Positions 1 through 5,917 of a DNA stretch of 10,835 nucleotides are shown here, piece after piece. Both the position numbers and the translations under genes were made by a program. The DNA lies in assembly GCA_040386355.1 (NCBI GenBank), contig JAZKFP010000143.1, forward strand, positions 1 through 10,835. The letters are read 5' to 3'. Source of the stretch: JAZKFP01 sp040386355. GTDB taxonomy: Bacteria > Pseudomonadota > Gammaproteobacteria > Pseudomonadales > UBA6940. Each line of letters begins with the position of its first letter. Position 1 is the stretch's first letter. Below the pieces are notes generated by a model that saw only the letters and a list, made by a program, of their open reading frames with translations, was not told where the DNA came from and searched no databases.

Positions 1-251
1 TAACACGACGTGATCAAATTTCCATAGATCGCACAGAAAGTTATCTTAAAGCTCAAACAGAATTATTAGATCAGCAAGCAGAACAATTATACGGTGAAGG
101 GTATTTATCTGCAGCTTACGGAATTTGGAGTGTTCTGTTGCGTGTAGAACCGAACAATGTGGAATGGCAGGCTAAGTTAACGAGGGCTAGGCGTGTAATG
201 AGTAATCTCGAAGAACTACGCGAAGAAAGTGGTGGGCCAAACGCAGAATGA
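1..251 (+). CDS. C-terminal end of a TPR-like protein (partial)
   Basis: An open frame enters from the left edge (codons in phase with position 3) and stops at TGA 249-251, giving about 82 C-terminal residues. The visible part is helical and charged. A segment roughly 28-58 residues into it has the spacing of a tetratricopeptide repeat: small and aromatic residues (GEGYLSAAYGIW), then a leucine-rich helix, then the helix-ending PNN. A basic and glutamate-rich helix follows (LTRARRVMSNLEELREE). TPR units mediate protein contacts; no catalytic residue is visible. The last five codons, including the stop, lie inside the left arm of the palindromic repeat at 233-357, so the repeat may have set or altered this C-terminus. 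The protein's function cannot be named from this fragment. Confidence 0.6.
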   Translation, partial: TRRDQISIDRTESYLKAQTELLDQQAEQLYGEGYLSAAYGIWSVLLRVEPNNVEWQAKLTRARRVMSNLEELREESGGPNAE

Positions 252-357
252 TTTTCTAGGTTGTTGCTCGTTCATGCGCCTGCTCACATACTTTTGAGTA
301 TGCTGCGCGGGCTTATTTCTCGAGCGCCTACTAGAAAACCATTCTGCGTTTGGCACA
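233..357. repeat. Palindromic repeat element, copy A (core plus inverted arms)
   Basis: A left arm at 233-259 is the reverse complement of a right arm at 331-357 at 25 of 27 positions. Between them lies a core of about 71 bp. The same core, at roughly 85-87% identity and with one 1-nt gap, recurs twice near 9665-9736 and 9787-9858, but there the arms have a different sequence. Inside the core, CATAC/GTATG (286-290/297-301 region) forms a short hairpin, nested in GCCTGC/GCGGGC with one T·G pair. The left arm contains the last codons and stop of the upstream gene. No open reading frame or transposase is present. It could act as a transcription terminator for the upstream gene, but no T-run follows it. 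Confidence 0.8.
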
Positions 358-480
358 TGAATCGGGGATAAATAATCTTTAGCTTTCAACTGGTTTATTT
401 ACAAGCTATTAAAAAATTTAATGCTTCACAATCGCGTATATGTGTTACGGTTTAAAGCTTAGAGTGTAGGTAGATGGTTT

Positions 481-1932
481 ATGGATAAACATCCGATTGT
501 AGATATTGTGGTATTTGGTAGTCAGGGCGATTTATCCAAGCGCAAATTAATTCCAGCATTGTTTCAATTATTTTTAAAAGGTGTTTTATCACCGCACAAT
601 CGTATTGTTGCAATTACTCGTCATACAATTGATCAAACTATATTATTAGAAGCTTTTCGCGCGTCGACGATTCAACCGACAACTTCTGCAGAACATGCAG
701 CACGTTGGCCTGAATTTGCGCAGCATATTTTTCCCATCGTCTGTGATCTTGAAGTTGCAGAGAGTTATTCTGCTTTATCTGAATTTTTGAATACGACTCA
801 GTCGATTCGAATTTTTTATTTTTCAATTCCACCAAATCTATTTGGTACAGTTGCCAAATTGCTTAAATTAAAAAATTGTATTCATTATGATTCGCGCGTC
901 GTCGTTGAAAAACCTTTAGGCCATGATTTTAAAAGCGCTGAAATTACAAATGCGACACTGGCCCAAACATTTCCGGAAGATAAAACGTTTCGGATCGATC
1001 ATTATCTTGGGAAAGAAACCGTACAAAATATTATGGCGCTACGGTTTGCCAATACAATTTTAGAACCGCTTTGGTGTGCAGACCGAATTGATTATATTCA
1101 AATTACCGTTGCAGAAACGGTACCTGTAGGAAATCGTGCAGGGTATTACGAACGCACCGGCGCGTTACGTGACATGGTACAAAATCATTTATTGCAGCTG
1201 CTTTGTATTGTTGCCATGGAACCACCCGCTCGATTAACGCCCTATGCGGTGCGTGATGAAAAATTAAAAGTTTTGCATTCACTGCGACCGATTTTAAGTC
1301 ACGACGTTGTTGAGAAAACAGTACGCGGTCAATATTGTGATTTACAAGGCGTTGGTCCCTCGTATCGAAATGAACCAGGCGTTGCAGAAGATTCTGATAC
1401 TGAAACCTTCGTTGCTTTAAAAGCACAGGTGGATAATTGGCGTTGGGCAGGAATGCCGATTTATTTACGTACTGGAAAATGTTTAAAACAACGTCGTTCA
1501 GAAATTGTTATTCAATTTAAAGAAGTGCCACATGATTTATTTAGTAATACGCGCTCGATGTCAGCCAATCGATTAACCATTCTTTTACAGCCCGAAGAAA
1601 GTATTCGCTTACGATTAAATGGTAAAAGTCCTGGCAAAGGAATGAATTTAGAACCCTTAATGTTAAATCTGGATTCGGGTAATCGAGCAAATCGAAAAAG
1701 TTGGGAAGCGTATGAGCGACTGTTGTTGGATGTGATTCAAGGCGATTTAACACTTTTTATGCGCCGCACTGACATTGAAGCTGCGTGGCAATGGATTGAT
1801 CCAATTATCGAAGGTTGGCAAAGTCGAGGCCATCAATCGTTACCTTATACTGCGGGTAGTTGGGGTCCGGTTGAATCTGATCAACTGCTAGCACAAGATA
1901 GCCATATTTGGCATAACCCAGATTCGTTGTAA
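481..1932 (+). CDS. zwf: Glucose-6-phosphate 1-dehydrogenase
   Basis: This cytoplasmic enzyme oxidises glucose-6-phosphate to 6-phosphogluconolactone with NADP+ or NAD+, the entry to the oxidative pentose phosphate and Entner–Doudoroff routes. The 483 residues match the usual family length (about 480-500). The N-terminal Rossmann motif is GSQGDLSKRKL (13-23), a variant of the more common GASGDL. EKPLG is at 143-147. The signature RIDHYLGKE (171-179) contains the substrate-binding and catalytic-dyad segment. DMVQNHLLQ (231-239) holds the expected catalytic His236. TETF (307-310) and IYLRTGK (327-333) are typical C-terminal-domain motifs. The ATG is preceded by AGG at 468-470; the ATG at 474 is out of frame and stops at once. 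No pgl, edd or eda follows; the gene stands alone before a repeat-bearing gap. No strong -35/-10 pair was found between 358 and 480. Confidence 0.95.
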   Translation: MDKHPIVDIVVFGSQGDLSKRKLIPALFQLFLKGVLSPHNRIVAITRHTIDQTILLEAFRASTIQPTTSAEHAARWPEFAQHIFPIVCDLEVAESYSALSEFLNTTQSIRIFYFSIPPNLFGTVAKLLKLKNCIHYDSRVVVEKPLGHDFKSAEITNATLAQTFPEDKTFRIDHYLGKETVQNIMALRFANTILEPLWCADRIDYIQITVAETVPVGNRAGYYERTGALRDMVQNHLLQLLCIVAMEPPARLTPYAVRDEKLKVLHSLRPILSHDVVEKTVRGQYCDLQGVGPSYRNEPGVAEDSDTETFVALKAQVDNWRWAGMPIYLRTGKCLKQRRSEIVIQFKEVPHDLFSNTRSMSANRLTILLQPEESIRLRLNGKSPGKGMNLEPLMLNLDSGNRANRKSWEAYERLLLDVIQGDLTLFMRRTDIEAAWQWIDPIIEGWQSRGHQSLPYTAGSWGPVESDQLLAQDSHIWHNPDSL

Positions 1933-1950
1933 CCATTTTAAAAGGTTTTA
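1931..1950 (+). terminator. Weak possible terminator after zwf
   Basis: Directly at the zwf stop codon, AACC (1931-1934) can pair with GGTT (1944-1947), extended inward by TTT/AAA across one A-A mismatch, and a short T-rich stretch follows. The stem is AT-rich and interrupted, so stability is doubtful. The REP-like hairpins further downstream may be the real 3' boundary. Confidence 0.25.
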
Positions 1951-1990
1951 ATAACATATTTTTGAATAAACTTTAAACTTTAAATTTTGA

Positions 1991-2018
1991 TGCGGGCGAA
2001 AAATGTTTCGCCCATACA
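1991..2018 (-). repeat. REP-like 28-bp hairpin, copy 1 (reverse orientation)
   Basis: GGGCGAAA (1994-2001) and TTTCGCCC (2006-2013) form a perfect 8-bp stem around a 4-nt AATG loop. The flanks are asymmetric (GC before one arm, ATACA after the other), which gives the element an orientation. Read on the minus strand it matches copy 3 (2241-2268) at 27 of 28 positions. It lies between the convergent genes zwf and ispA. Confidence 0.8.
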
Positions 2019-2063
2019 TAAAATGATCACTTTCCTAAAAATACCCGAGTCTTTGAAGATTGC

Positions 2064-2091
2064 CGTAGGGTCGAAACATCTTTCGCCCGCA
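2064..2091 (+). repeat. REP-like 28-bp hairpin, copy 2
   Basis: A diverged copy of the same element, 23 of 28 positions identical to copy 3. The stem is GGG plus CGAAA (2068-2070, 2072-2076) against TTTCG plus CCC (2081-2088), with T2071 bulged and a CATC loop. It points opposite to copy 1, so copies 1 and 2 could also pair with each other into a longer hairpin. Confidence 0.7.
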
Positions 2092-2240
2092 TGTACTTTC
2101 CAACAAAACATCATTCATAAGTTATTACAACATGGAAAACTCATATGCGTTTGCTATAGCAATTAATGCGTTTAGCTTCAGCTATCTAAAATAAATGGGA
2201 ATTGAACTTCGTCTTTTTATTCTTGATTCTCGACGCTAGA

Positions 2241-2268
2241 TGTATGGGCGAAACATTATTCGCCCGCA
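2241..2268 (+). repeat. REP-like 28-bp hairpin, copy 3
   Basis: GGGCGAA (2246-2252) pairs with TTCGCCC (2259-2265) around a 6-nt loop. The flanks TGTAT and GCA match the other copies. It is inverted relative to copy 1 with one difference in 28 positions. It lies about 80 bp beyond the 3' end of ispA. Confidence 0.8.
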
Positions 2269-2350
2269 ACAATTTTTTAGTGAATCGAGGCTCTAAAACG
2301 TTCTAGATTGAATTTAAAACCTAATTTGAAAGATATTTTATTTTGAAATA

Positions 2351-3292
2351 TTAGCGATCACGATTCGCAGCAAAGTTTGCTAATGCGCGCAAAGGACCAG
2401 TATCTAACACGTTTAAACATTCTAAACACGCCATTGCTTCATGTAATAATGAACTTAATAAATTCTCGCATGCTTCCATTCCTAAAATGCTTGGAAATGT
2501 CATTTTATCGCTACGTGCATCACTGCCAGTGGTTTTCCCAAGTGTTTCTGTTGATCCAGTCACATCCAATAAATCATCTTTAATTTGAAAAATTAAACCT
2601 AAGTAATCCGCAAATACTTGAAGTTGTATACGTTCAGTTTTTGCTAAATCTGGTGCGAGTGGTAAACAGAGTTCAATACAGCAACGAATTAATTTGCCAG
2701 TTTTAAAACTATGAATTTGACGTAGTGCGTTCAGATCCAATTCAGTATCCGAAACACGTTGGTTTAAAATATCTAAGACTTGACCTGCAACCATGCCGGA
2801 TACACCAGCAGCTTGGCTAAGCGATAAGACTTGTTGAATACGATGTTTAGGAGAAATTGGATTAAATATAGGTGATGCAAGTATTTCAAACGCTAGAGTT
2901 AATAAGCCATCTCCAACCAAAACTGCTGTAGCTTCATCAAATGCGATGTGACATGTTGGCCGACCACGACGCAATTCATCGTTATCCATAGCTGGCAAAT
3001 CGTCGTGAACTAACGAATAGGTATGTATGCACTCAATTGCCGCAGCAGCAGCGTTAATGGATTCAACATTAATTTGTAATGCTTGAGCAGTTGCATAAAT
3101 CAGTGTGGGACGAAAGGCTTTACCGGTTGGGAAGCAAACGTATTCAATTGCCTGTCGTAAATTATCGCTAGGAATATGAATTGTTTGGAAGACAGCGTGC
3201 AAATTTGCCGTAATTCGCTGTTGAGCAGTTTGCATCAATTTGAAAACGGCATTTTTTTCAGTGTCATTTTCAAACGCAATTACAGAATTCAT
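2351..3292 (-). CDS. ispA: Farnesyl diphosphate synthase ((2E,6E)-FPP synthase)
   Basis: IspA condenses isopentenyl diphosphate with dimethylallyl and then geranyl diphosphate to give farnesyl diphosphate, the precursor of undecaprenyl carrier lipid and ubiquinone side chains; it is cytoplasmic. The 313 residues are slightly longer than E. coli IspA (299). The first aspartate-rich motif is DDLPAMD (97-103), followed by RRGRPT (108-113). The second is DDLLD within QIKDDLLDVTG (236-246). GKAFRP (57-62) and KTGKL (197-201) are further prenyl-synthase motifs. The DDLPAMD form with two residues between the aspartates is typical of bacterial short-chain enzymes. The ATG overlaps the TGA of xseB in an ATGA quadruplet, so the two are translationally coupled. 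In many relatives dxs follows ispA; here the operon ends and a repeat region follows. Confidence 0.95.
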   Translation of the reverse strand: MNSVIAFENDTEKNAVFKLMQTAQQRITANLHAVFQTIHIPSDNLRQAIEYVCFPTGKAFRPTLIYATAQALQINVESINAAAAAIECIHTYSLVHDDLPAMDNDELRRGRPTCHIAFDEATAVLVGDGLLTLAFEILASPIFNPISPKHRIQQVLSLSQAAGVSGMVAGQVLDILNQRVSDTELDLNALRQIHSFKTGKLIRCCIELCLPLAPDLAKTERIQLQVFADYLGLIFQIKDDLLDVTGSTETLGKTTGSDARSDKMTFPSILGMEACENLLSSLLHEAMACLECLNVLDTGPLRALANFAANRDR

Positions 3293-3525
3293 TGAGTTTC
3301 TGCTGTAGTGGCAACTGGGTTATCTATCGCGAGACGGACACGTTGTTCGGCATCTTGTAGGGCACGCTGACATGAGCGGCTTAACTTCACACCTTCTTCA
3401 AAACGTTCAAGGCTTTTTTCCAAACTCAATTGGCCCGATTCTATTTGTTCTACAATATTTTCAAGGCTCGCAATTGCTTTCTCAAAGTGAAAGGGCGCTT
3501 CTGCAGTGTCGCGAGATTTTGCCAT
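3289..3525 (-). CDS. xseB: Exodeoxyribonuclease VII small subunit
   Basis: XseB joins several copies to one XseA large subunit to form exonuclease VII, which degrades single-stranded DNA to oligonucleotides in mismatch repair and DNA turnover. The 78 residues match the family (about 80). The family core is FEKAIASLENIVEQIESGQ followed by LSLEKSLERFEEGVKLS, two helices with the typical E..L..IV..LE.G..LE.SL..FE.G pattern. I chose the ATG at 3523-3525 because GAGGT (3531-3535) lies 5 nt upstream and the length fits. A longer frame from a TTG at 3597 would add 24 residues not typical of the family and would run through the promoter. The xseA gene is not in this window. It is the first gene of the xseB–ispA pair. 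Confidence 0.92.
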   Translation of the reverse strand: MAKSRDTAEAPFHFEKAIASLENIVEQIESGQLSLEKSLERFEEGVKLSRSCQRALQDAEQRVRLAIDNPVATTAETQ

Positions 3526-3546
3526 TACCGACCTCAGTATAAAATT

Positions 3547-3576
3547 TTGTTTGCTTGGAATGGAAACCAGTATAAA
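3547..3576 (+). promoter_or_regulatory. Candidate promoter for motAB
   Basis: On the plus strand, TTGTTT (3547-3552) and TATAAA (3571-3576) are separated by 18 bp, giving a start near 3583 and a leader of about 33 nt before the GTG of motA. It overlaps the opposing xseB promoter at the -10 boxes. No good flagellar sigma-28 site is seen, so motAB may be read by the housekeeping sigma factor. Confidence 0.4.
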
Positions 3577-3597
3577 GAAGCCATTCTGGGAGATCAA
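3569..3597 (-). promoter_or_regulatory. Candidate sigma-70 promoter for xseB–ispA
   Basis: On the minus strand, TTGATC (3592-3597) is a -35 candidate and TATACT (3569-3574) a -10 candidate, with a 17-bp spacer. Start of transcription would fall near 3562, about 36 nt before the xseB start codon. Its -10 overlaps the -10 proposed for motA on the other strand. Confidence 0.5.
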
Positions 3598-3615
3598 TTC
3601 GGATAGGGAGTTAGA

Positions 3616-4377
3616 GTGGATCTCGCTACGTTACTTGGACTAATTGGTTCTGCAATCGTCATTTTTGTAGTGATGAAAATTGGCGGTGATTTTTTAGTCT
3701 TTTATGATTTTGCTTCAATTGTTATGGTATTTGGCGGCACTCTGTGTGCTGTTTTAATCAAGTTTACTCTGGCTCAGTTTATCAATGCCCTCAAAGTGGC
3801 GGCGAAAGCCTTTAAATTTAATAGTATTAACACTCACGATTTAATTAATGAAATTGTTGCTATTGCAGAGTCTGCTCGTAAAGAGGGATTGCTTTCTTTA
3901 GAAGGCCGGTTGGTAAGCCATCCATTTTTAGATAAAGGAATTCAATTACTAGTCGATGGTAATGACCCTCATGTTGTTCGAGAAAATTTAGTAAAGGAAA
4001 TGAAACAGTCGGCTGCTCGACATGAACGCGGCGCCAGAATATTTAATGCAATCGGTGATGTCGCGCCTGCGATGGGTATGATCGGTACATTAATTGGTTT
4101 AGTTCAGATGTTAGGAGCGATGGACGACCCGGATAAAATTGGTCCAGCCATGGCGGTTGCGTTACTCACAACTTTTTACGGTGCTGTATTGGCAAATCTG
4201 GTTGCATTACCAATTGCCGACAAATTACGAAATCGTTCTGAAGAAGAAGTACAAATTCAAAACATTATCATTGATGCGATTATTGCGATTCAAGCGGGCC
4301 AAAATCCAAGGGTTATTAAAGCATTTTTACAAAATTATCTGCCCGCAACGGAACGTGTGCGGGAGAATCAATTTTGA
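3616..4377 (+). CDS. motA: Flagellar stator protein MotA (PomA-like, sodium type)
   Basis: MotA and MotB form the ion channel that drives flagellar rotation in the inner membrane. The 253 residues match the short PomA class rather than E. coli MotA (295). There are four membrane segments, around 3-21, 30-50, 148-168 and 176-200, with a cytoplasmic loop between the second and third. The loop keeps R88, K89 and E96, positions that in PomA contact FliG. P151, T158, T185 and T186 coincide in number with PomA; T158 and T186 belong to the sodium pathway in Vibrio PomA and T186 is usually replaced in proton-type MotA. The protein starts at GTG 3616, with GGGAG (3606-3610) 5 nt upstream; this aligns exactly with the PomA N-terminus (MDLATLLGLIG). 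The stop overlaps the start of motB. Ion choice is inferred. Confidence 0.92.
   Translation: MDLATLLGLIGSAIVIFVVMKIGGDFLVFYDFASIVMVFGGTLCAVLIKFTLAQFINALKVAAKAFKFNSINTHDLINEIVAIAESARKEGLLSLEGRLVSHPFLDKGIQLLVDGNDPHVVRENLVKEMKQSAARHERGARIFNAIGDVAPAMGMIGTLIGLVQMLGAMDDPDKIGPAMAVALLTTFYGAVLANLVALPIADKLRNRSEEEVQIQNIIIDAIIAIQAGQNPRVIKAFLQNYLPATERVRENQF
4361..4376 (+). promoter_or_regulatory. RBS and TTG start of motB
   Basis: GGGAG (4361-4365) sits 8 nt before a TTG that overlaps the motA TGA (TTGA, 4374-4377). This decides the motB start despite the rare initiation codon and indicates coupled translation, fitting the fixed stoichiometry of the stator. Confidence 0.65.
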
Positions 4378-5381
4378 ATTACTTTGAATTGCAACCTTCG
4401 CAACCTGAGCCAATATGCGAGTGCGATGATCCACCTGCAGAAAAAAAAATGCCAGCTTGGGTGGTGACCTTCGCTGATTTAATGTCGTTGCTCATGTGTT
4501 TCTTCGTTCTAATTTTATCCTTTTCCGATCCAGATCCTAAGCAATATAAAGAAATTGCTGGTTCGATGGCTGACGCGTTTGGTGTACAGCTTGAAGTACC
4601 GGTAAAAGCGATTCCTAAAGGCACAAGCTTCATACAGCAAGAATTCAGCTCAGGCCGCCCTGATCAGCAGGCAGAAAATGAAATGCAGCAAAAAACTTCA
4701 GATGTCGCTCAAAAACAACTCGACATGCAAGATGGTACTAACAAAATAATTGAAGCTAAAAAAGATGCGTTACTGCTAGTAGAACTTCTTAAAGCAAAAG
4801 AGCTAATCAAAAAAGTTGCAAACCAAGAAAAGGAAATAATTCAACAGCTTGAACAAGAAATTCACAATGGCGCGGTTGAAGTTGGAAGAGACGGTTTAAA
4901 AATTATTATTCGCTTAAAAAATAAAAACAGCTTTGTTTCTGGTTCAGCCATTATTTTACCGAATTTTATTCCGGTGATCAGTCAAGTTCGTCAAGTACTA
5001 GCAAACTACGATGCAAACTTTAGTATAGCGGGACATACTGATGATACTCCAATTGAAACACCGCAGTTTCGTTCAAATTGGGATCTTTCTGCGGCTCGTG
5101 CAGTGAGCGTTACTCAAGAATTACTTAAATATAATCATCTTGAGCCTAGACGCTTTTTAGTCATAGGACATGCAGATACGAAACCATTAATTTTACAAAA
5201 AACGGAAGCAGCTCGCGAAAAAAATCGCCGCGTTGAAATTATTATTGAGCCAAATGATGAAGGTGTACCAATTACAGCAGTGGATCGGGCATTAAAGATT
5301 TTGAAAAAAGATGTGACTAAAAAAAATGGTGAGCGTAAAGGAGAGTTTTCCTATGATTTTGGAAAGTTTATTGCTCAATGA
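4374..5381 (+). CDS. motB: Flagellar stator protein MotB (PomB-like)
   Basis: MotB anchors the stator to peptidoglycan and supplies the ion-binding aspartate. The 335 residues comprise a short acidic and cysteine-bearing cytoplasmic tail (1-25), a single membrane helix (about 28-50) with FADLMSLLMCFFVLILSFS (33-51) whose D35 is the expected ion-binding residue, a plug-like segment (52-72), a long polar helix rich in Q, K and E (about 97-165), and a C-terminal OmpA/MotB domain with GHTDDTPI (220-227), the LSAARA segment (238-243) and NRRVEI (284-289). The start is a TTG at 4374-4376 overlapping the motA stop by 4 nt; GGGAG (4361-4365) lies 8 nt upstream. The next Met (4449) would remove the whole cytoplasmic tail. 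No other flagellar gene is in the window. Confidence 0.92.
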   Translation: MNYFELQPSQPEPICECDDPPAEKKMPAWVVTFADLMSLLMCFFVLILSFSDPDPKQYKEIAGSMADAFGVQLEVPVKAIPKGTSFIQQEFSSGRPDQQAENEMQQKTSDVAQKQLDMQDGTNKIIEAKKDALLLVELLKAKELIKKVANQEKEIIQQLEQEIHNGAVEVGRDGLKIIIRLKNKNSFVSGSAIILPNFIPVISQVRQVLANYDANFSIAGHTDDTPIETPQFRSNWDLSAARAVSVTQELLKYNHLEPRRFLVIGHADTKPLILQKTEAAREKNRRVEIIIEPNDEGVPITAVDRALKILKKDVTKKNGERKGEFSYDFGKFIAQ

Positions 5382-5425
5382 AGTGACAAAGAAGAAGTAC
5401 AAAAAAATTATCAAGTCAGAGTTGG

Positions 5426-5449
5426 TGTAAGGCACGCAGGTGCCCTACA
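5426..5449. repeat. GC-rich hairpin between motB and the phasin gene
   Basis: TGTA (5426-5429) pairs with TACA (5446-5449) and GGCAC (5431-5435) with GTGCC (5440-5444), around a GCAG loop with one A/C mismatch. No T-run follows on either strand. It lies in a convergent gap, so it may end or protect one or both transcripts, or be a solitary member of another palindromic repeat family. Confidence 0.55.
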
Positions 5450-5462
5450 CAACATACTGCAC

Positions 5463-5479
5463 ATAAGTACAATACTTAT
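5463..5479. terminator. AT-rich hairpin in the motB/phasin convergent gap
   Basis: ATAAGTA (5463-5469) and TACTTAT (5473-5479) form a perfect 7-bp stem with a 3-nt loop. It lies just beyond the 3' end of the phasin-like gene and downstream of motB. Without a clear T-run, a terminator role is only a possibility. Confidence 0.3.
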
Positions 5480-5503
5480 TTGTATACAATAACGAAAAAA
5501 TAA

Positions 5504-5917
5504 TTAAGCTGCTTTATGAGCTGAGTTTTTCGGTTTATTGTTTGGCCGATTTTGAGACTGGTTTTTTGAACGATCACTACTTTTATCGCCCAATTCTACC
5601 AATTCACCGAAATAACGTTCACCGTTTTCTATCACACGAGAAAGTAAACCTAATGTTGCTAGGCGCGCTTTATTGGCACTGCCTTTAACATCGGTTAATG
5701 GAGCAGAAACGCTTGCGCGGATCTCTTCCAAAATACTTTTGTTAGAAGATTCAATTTTTTCGCCAGCTTCAATTAATTCTTTGAGTTGTTTTTCACTTTG
5801 AGATTTTACTCGAAAAGCTAAACCGCGGCTTGCTTTAACAATTTTTTCCCAATTGTCATTGAGTTGCTCATATTGCGATGATAATTTTTTGCTAACTTTC
5901 TCTGTTAATTCACTCAT
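5504..5917 (-). CDS. Phasin-like (polyhydroxyalkanoate granule-associated) protein
   Basis: This 137-residue protein is predicted to be mostly helical and rich in charged residues, with no membrane segment or signal peptide. The pattern LATLGLLSRVIENGERYFGE followed by LVELGDK (about residues 86-112) resembles the core of PHA granule-associated phasins, in which a L.GLG..S.V..NG...F..LV..GE segment is recurrent. Phasins coat polyhydroxyalkanoate granules in the cytoplasm. The last 25 residues are a low-complexity tail rich in N, K, S and Q. I chose the ATG at 5915-5917 because AAGGA (5925-5929) is 7 nt upstream; a longer frame from a TTG at 5995 has no such support. No phaC, phaA or phaB lies nearby, so the link to storage granules rests on the motif alone. 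Confidence 0.7.
   Translation of the reverse strand: MSELTEKVSKKLSSQYEQLNDNWEKIVKASRGLAFRVKSQSEKQLKELIEAGEKIESSNKSILEEIRASVSAPLTDVKGSANKARLATLGLLSRVIENGERYFGELVELGDKSSDRSKNQSQNRPNNKPKNSAHKAA

Larger units (their letters stand above)
1933..2350. other. Convergent intergenic region, zwf/ispA
   Basis: These 418 bases separate the 3' ends of zwf (+) and ispA (-). They contain the three REP-like hairpins listed separately and otherwise AT-rich sequence. I see no credible gene, tRNA or strong intrinsic terminator with a T-run here. The hairpins are the only obvious structures that could protect or end the two converging transcripts. Confidence 0.6.

Noticed and set aside
233..357. Insertion sequence or transposon gene
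   Set aside because: No transposase frame is found within or beside the repeat copies, and no direct target duplication is visible.
3526..3597. Extended N-termini from TTG codons for xseB (3597), the phasin-like gene (5995) and lipA (8722)
   Set aside because: In each case a downstream ATG has a good Shine–Dalgarno sequence and gives the family length; the extensions lack conserved residues.
3573..3605. Sigma-28 (FliA) promoter for motA
   Set aside because: TAAAGAAG and TTCGGATA resemble the two halves, but the spacer is 17 bp where about 11 is expected, and the second half would abut the ribosome binding site.
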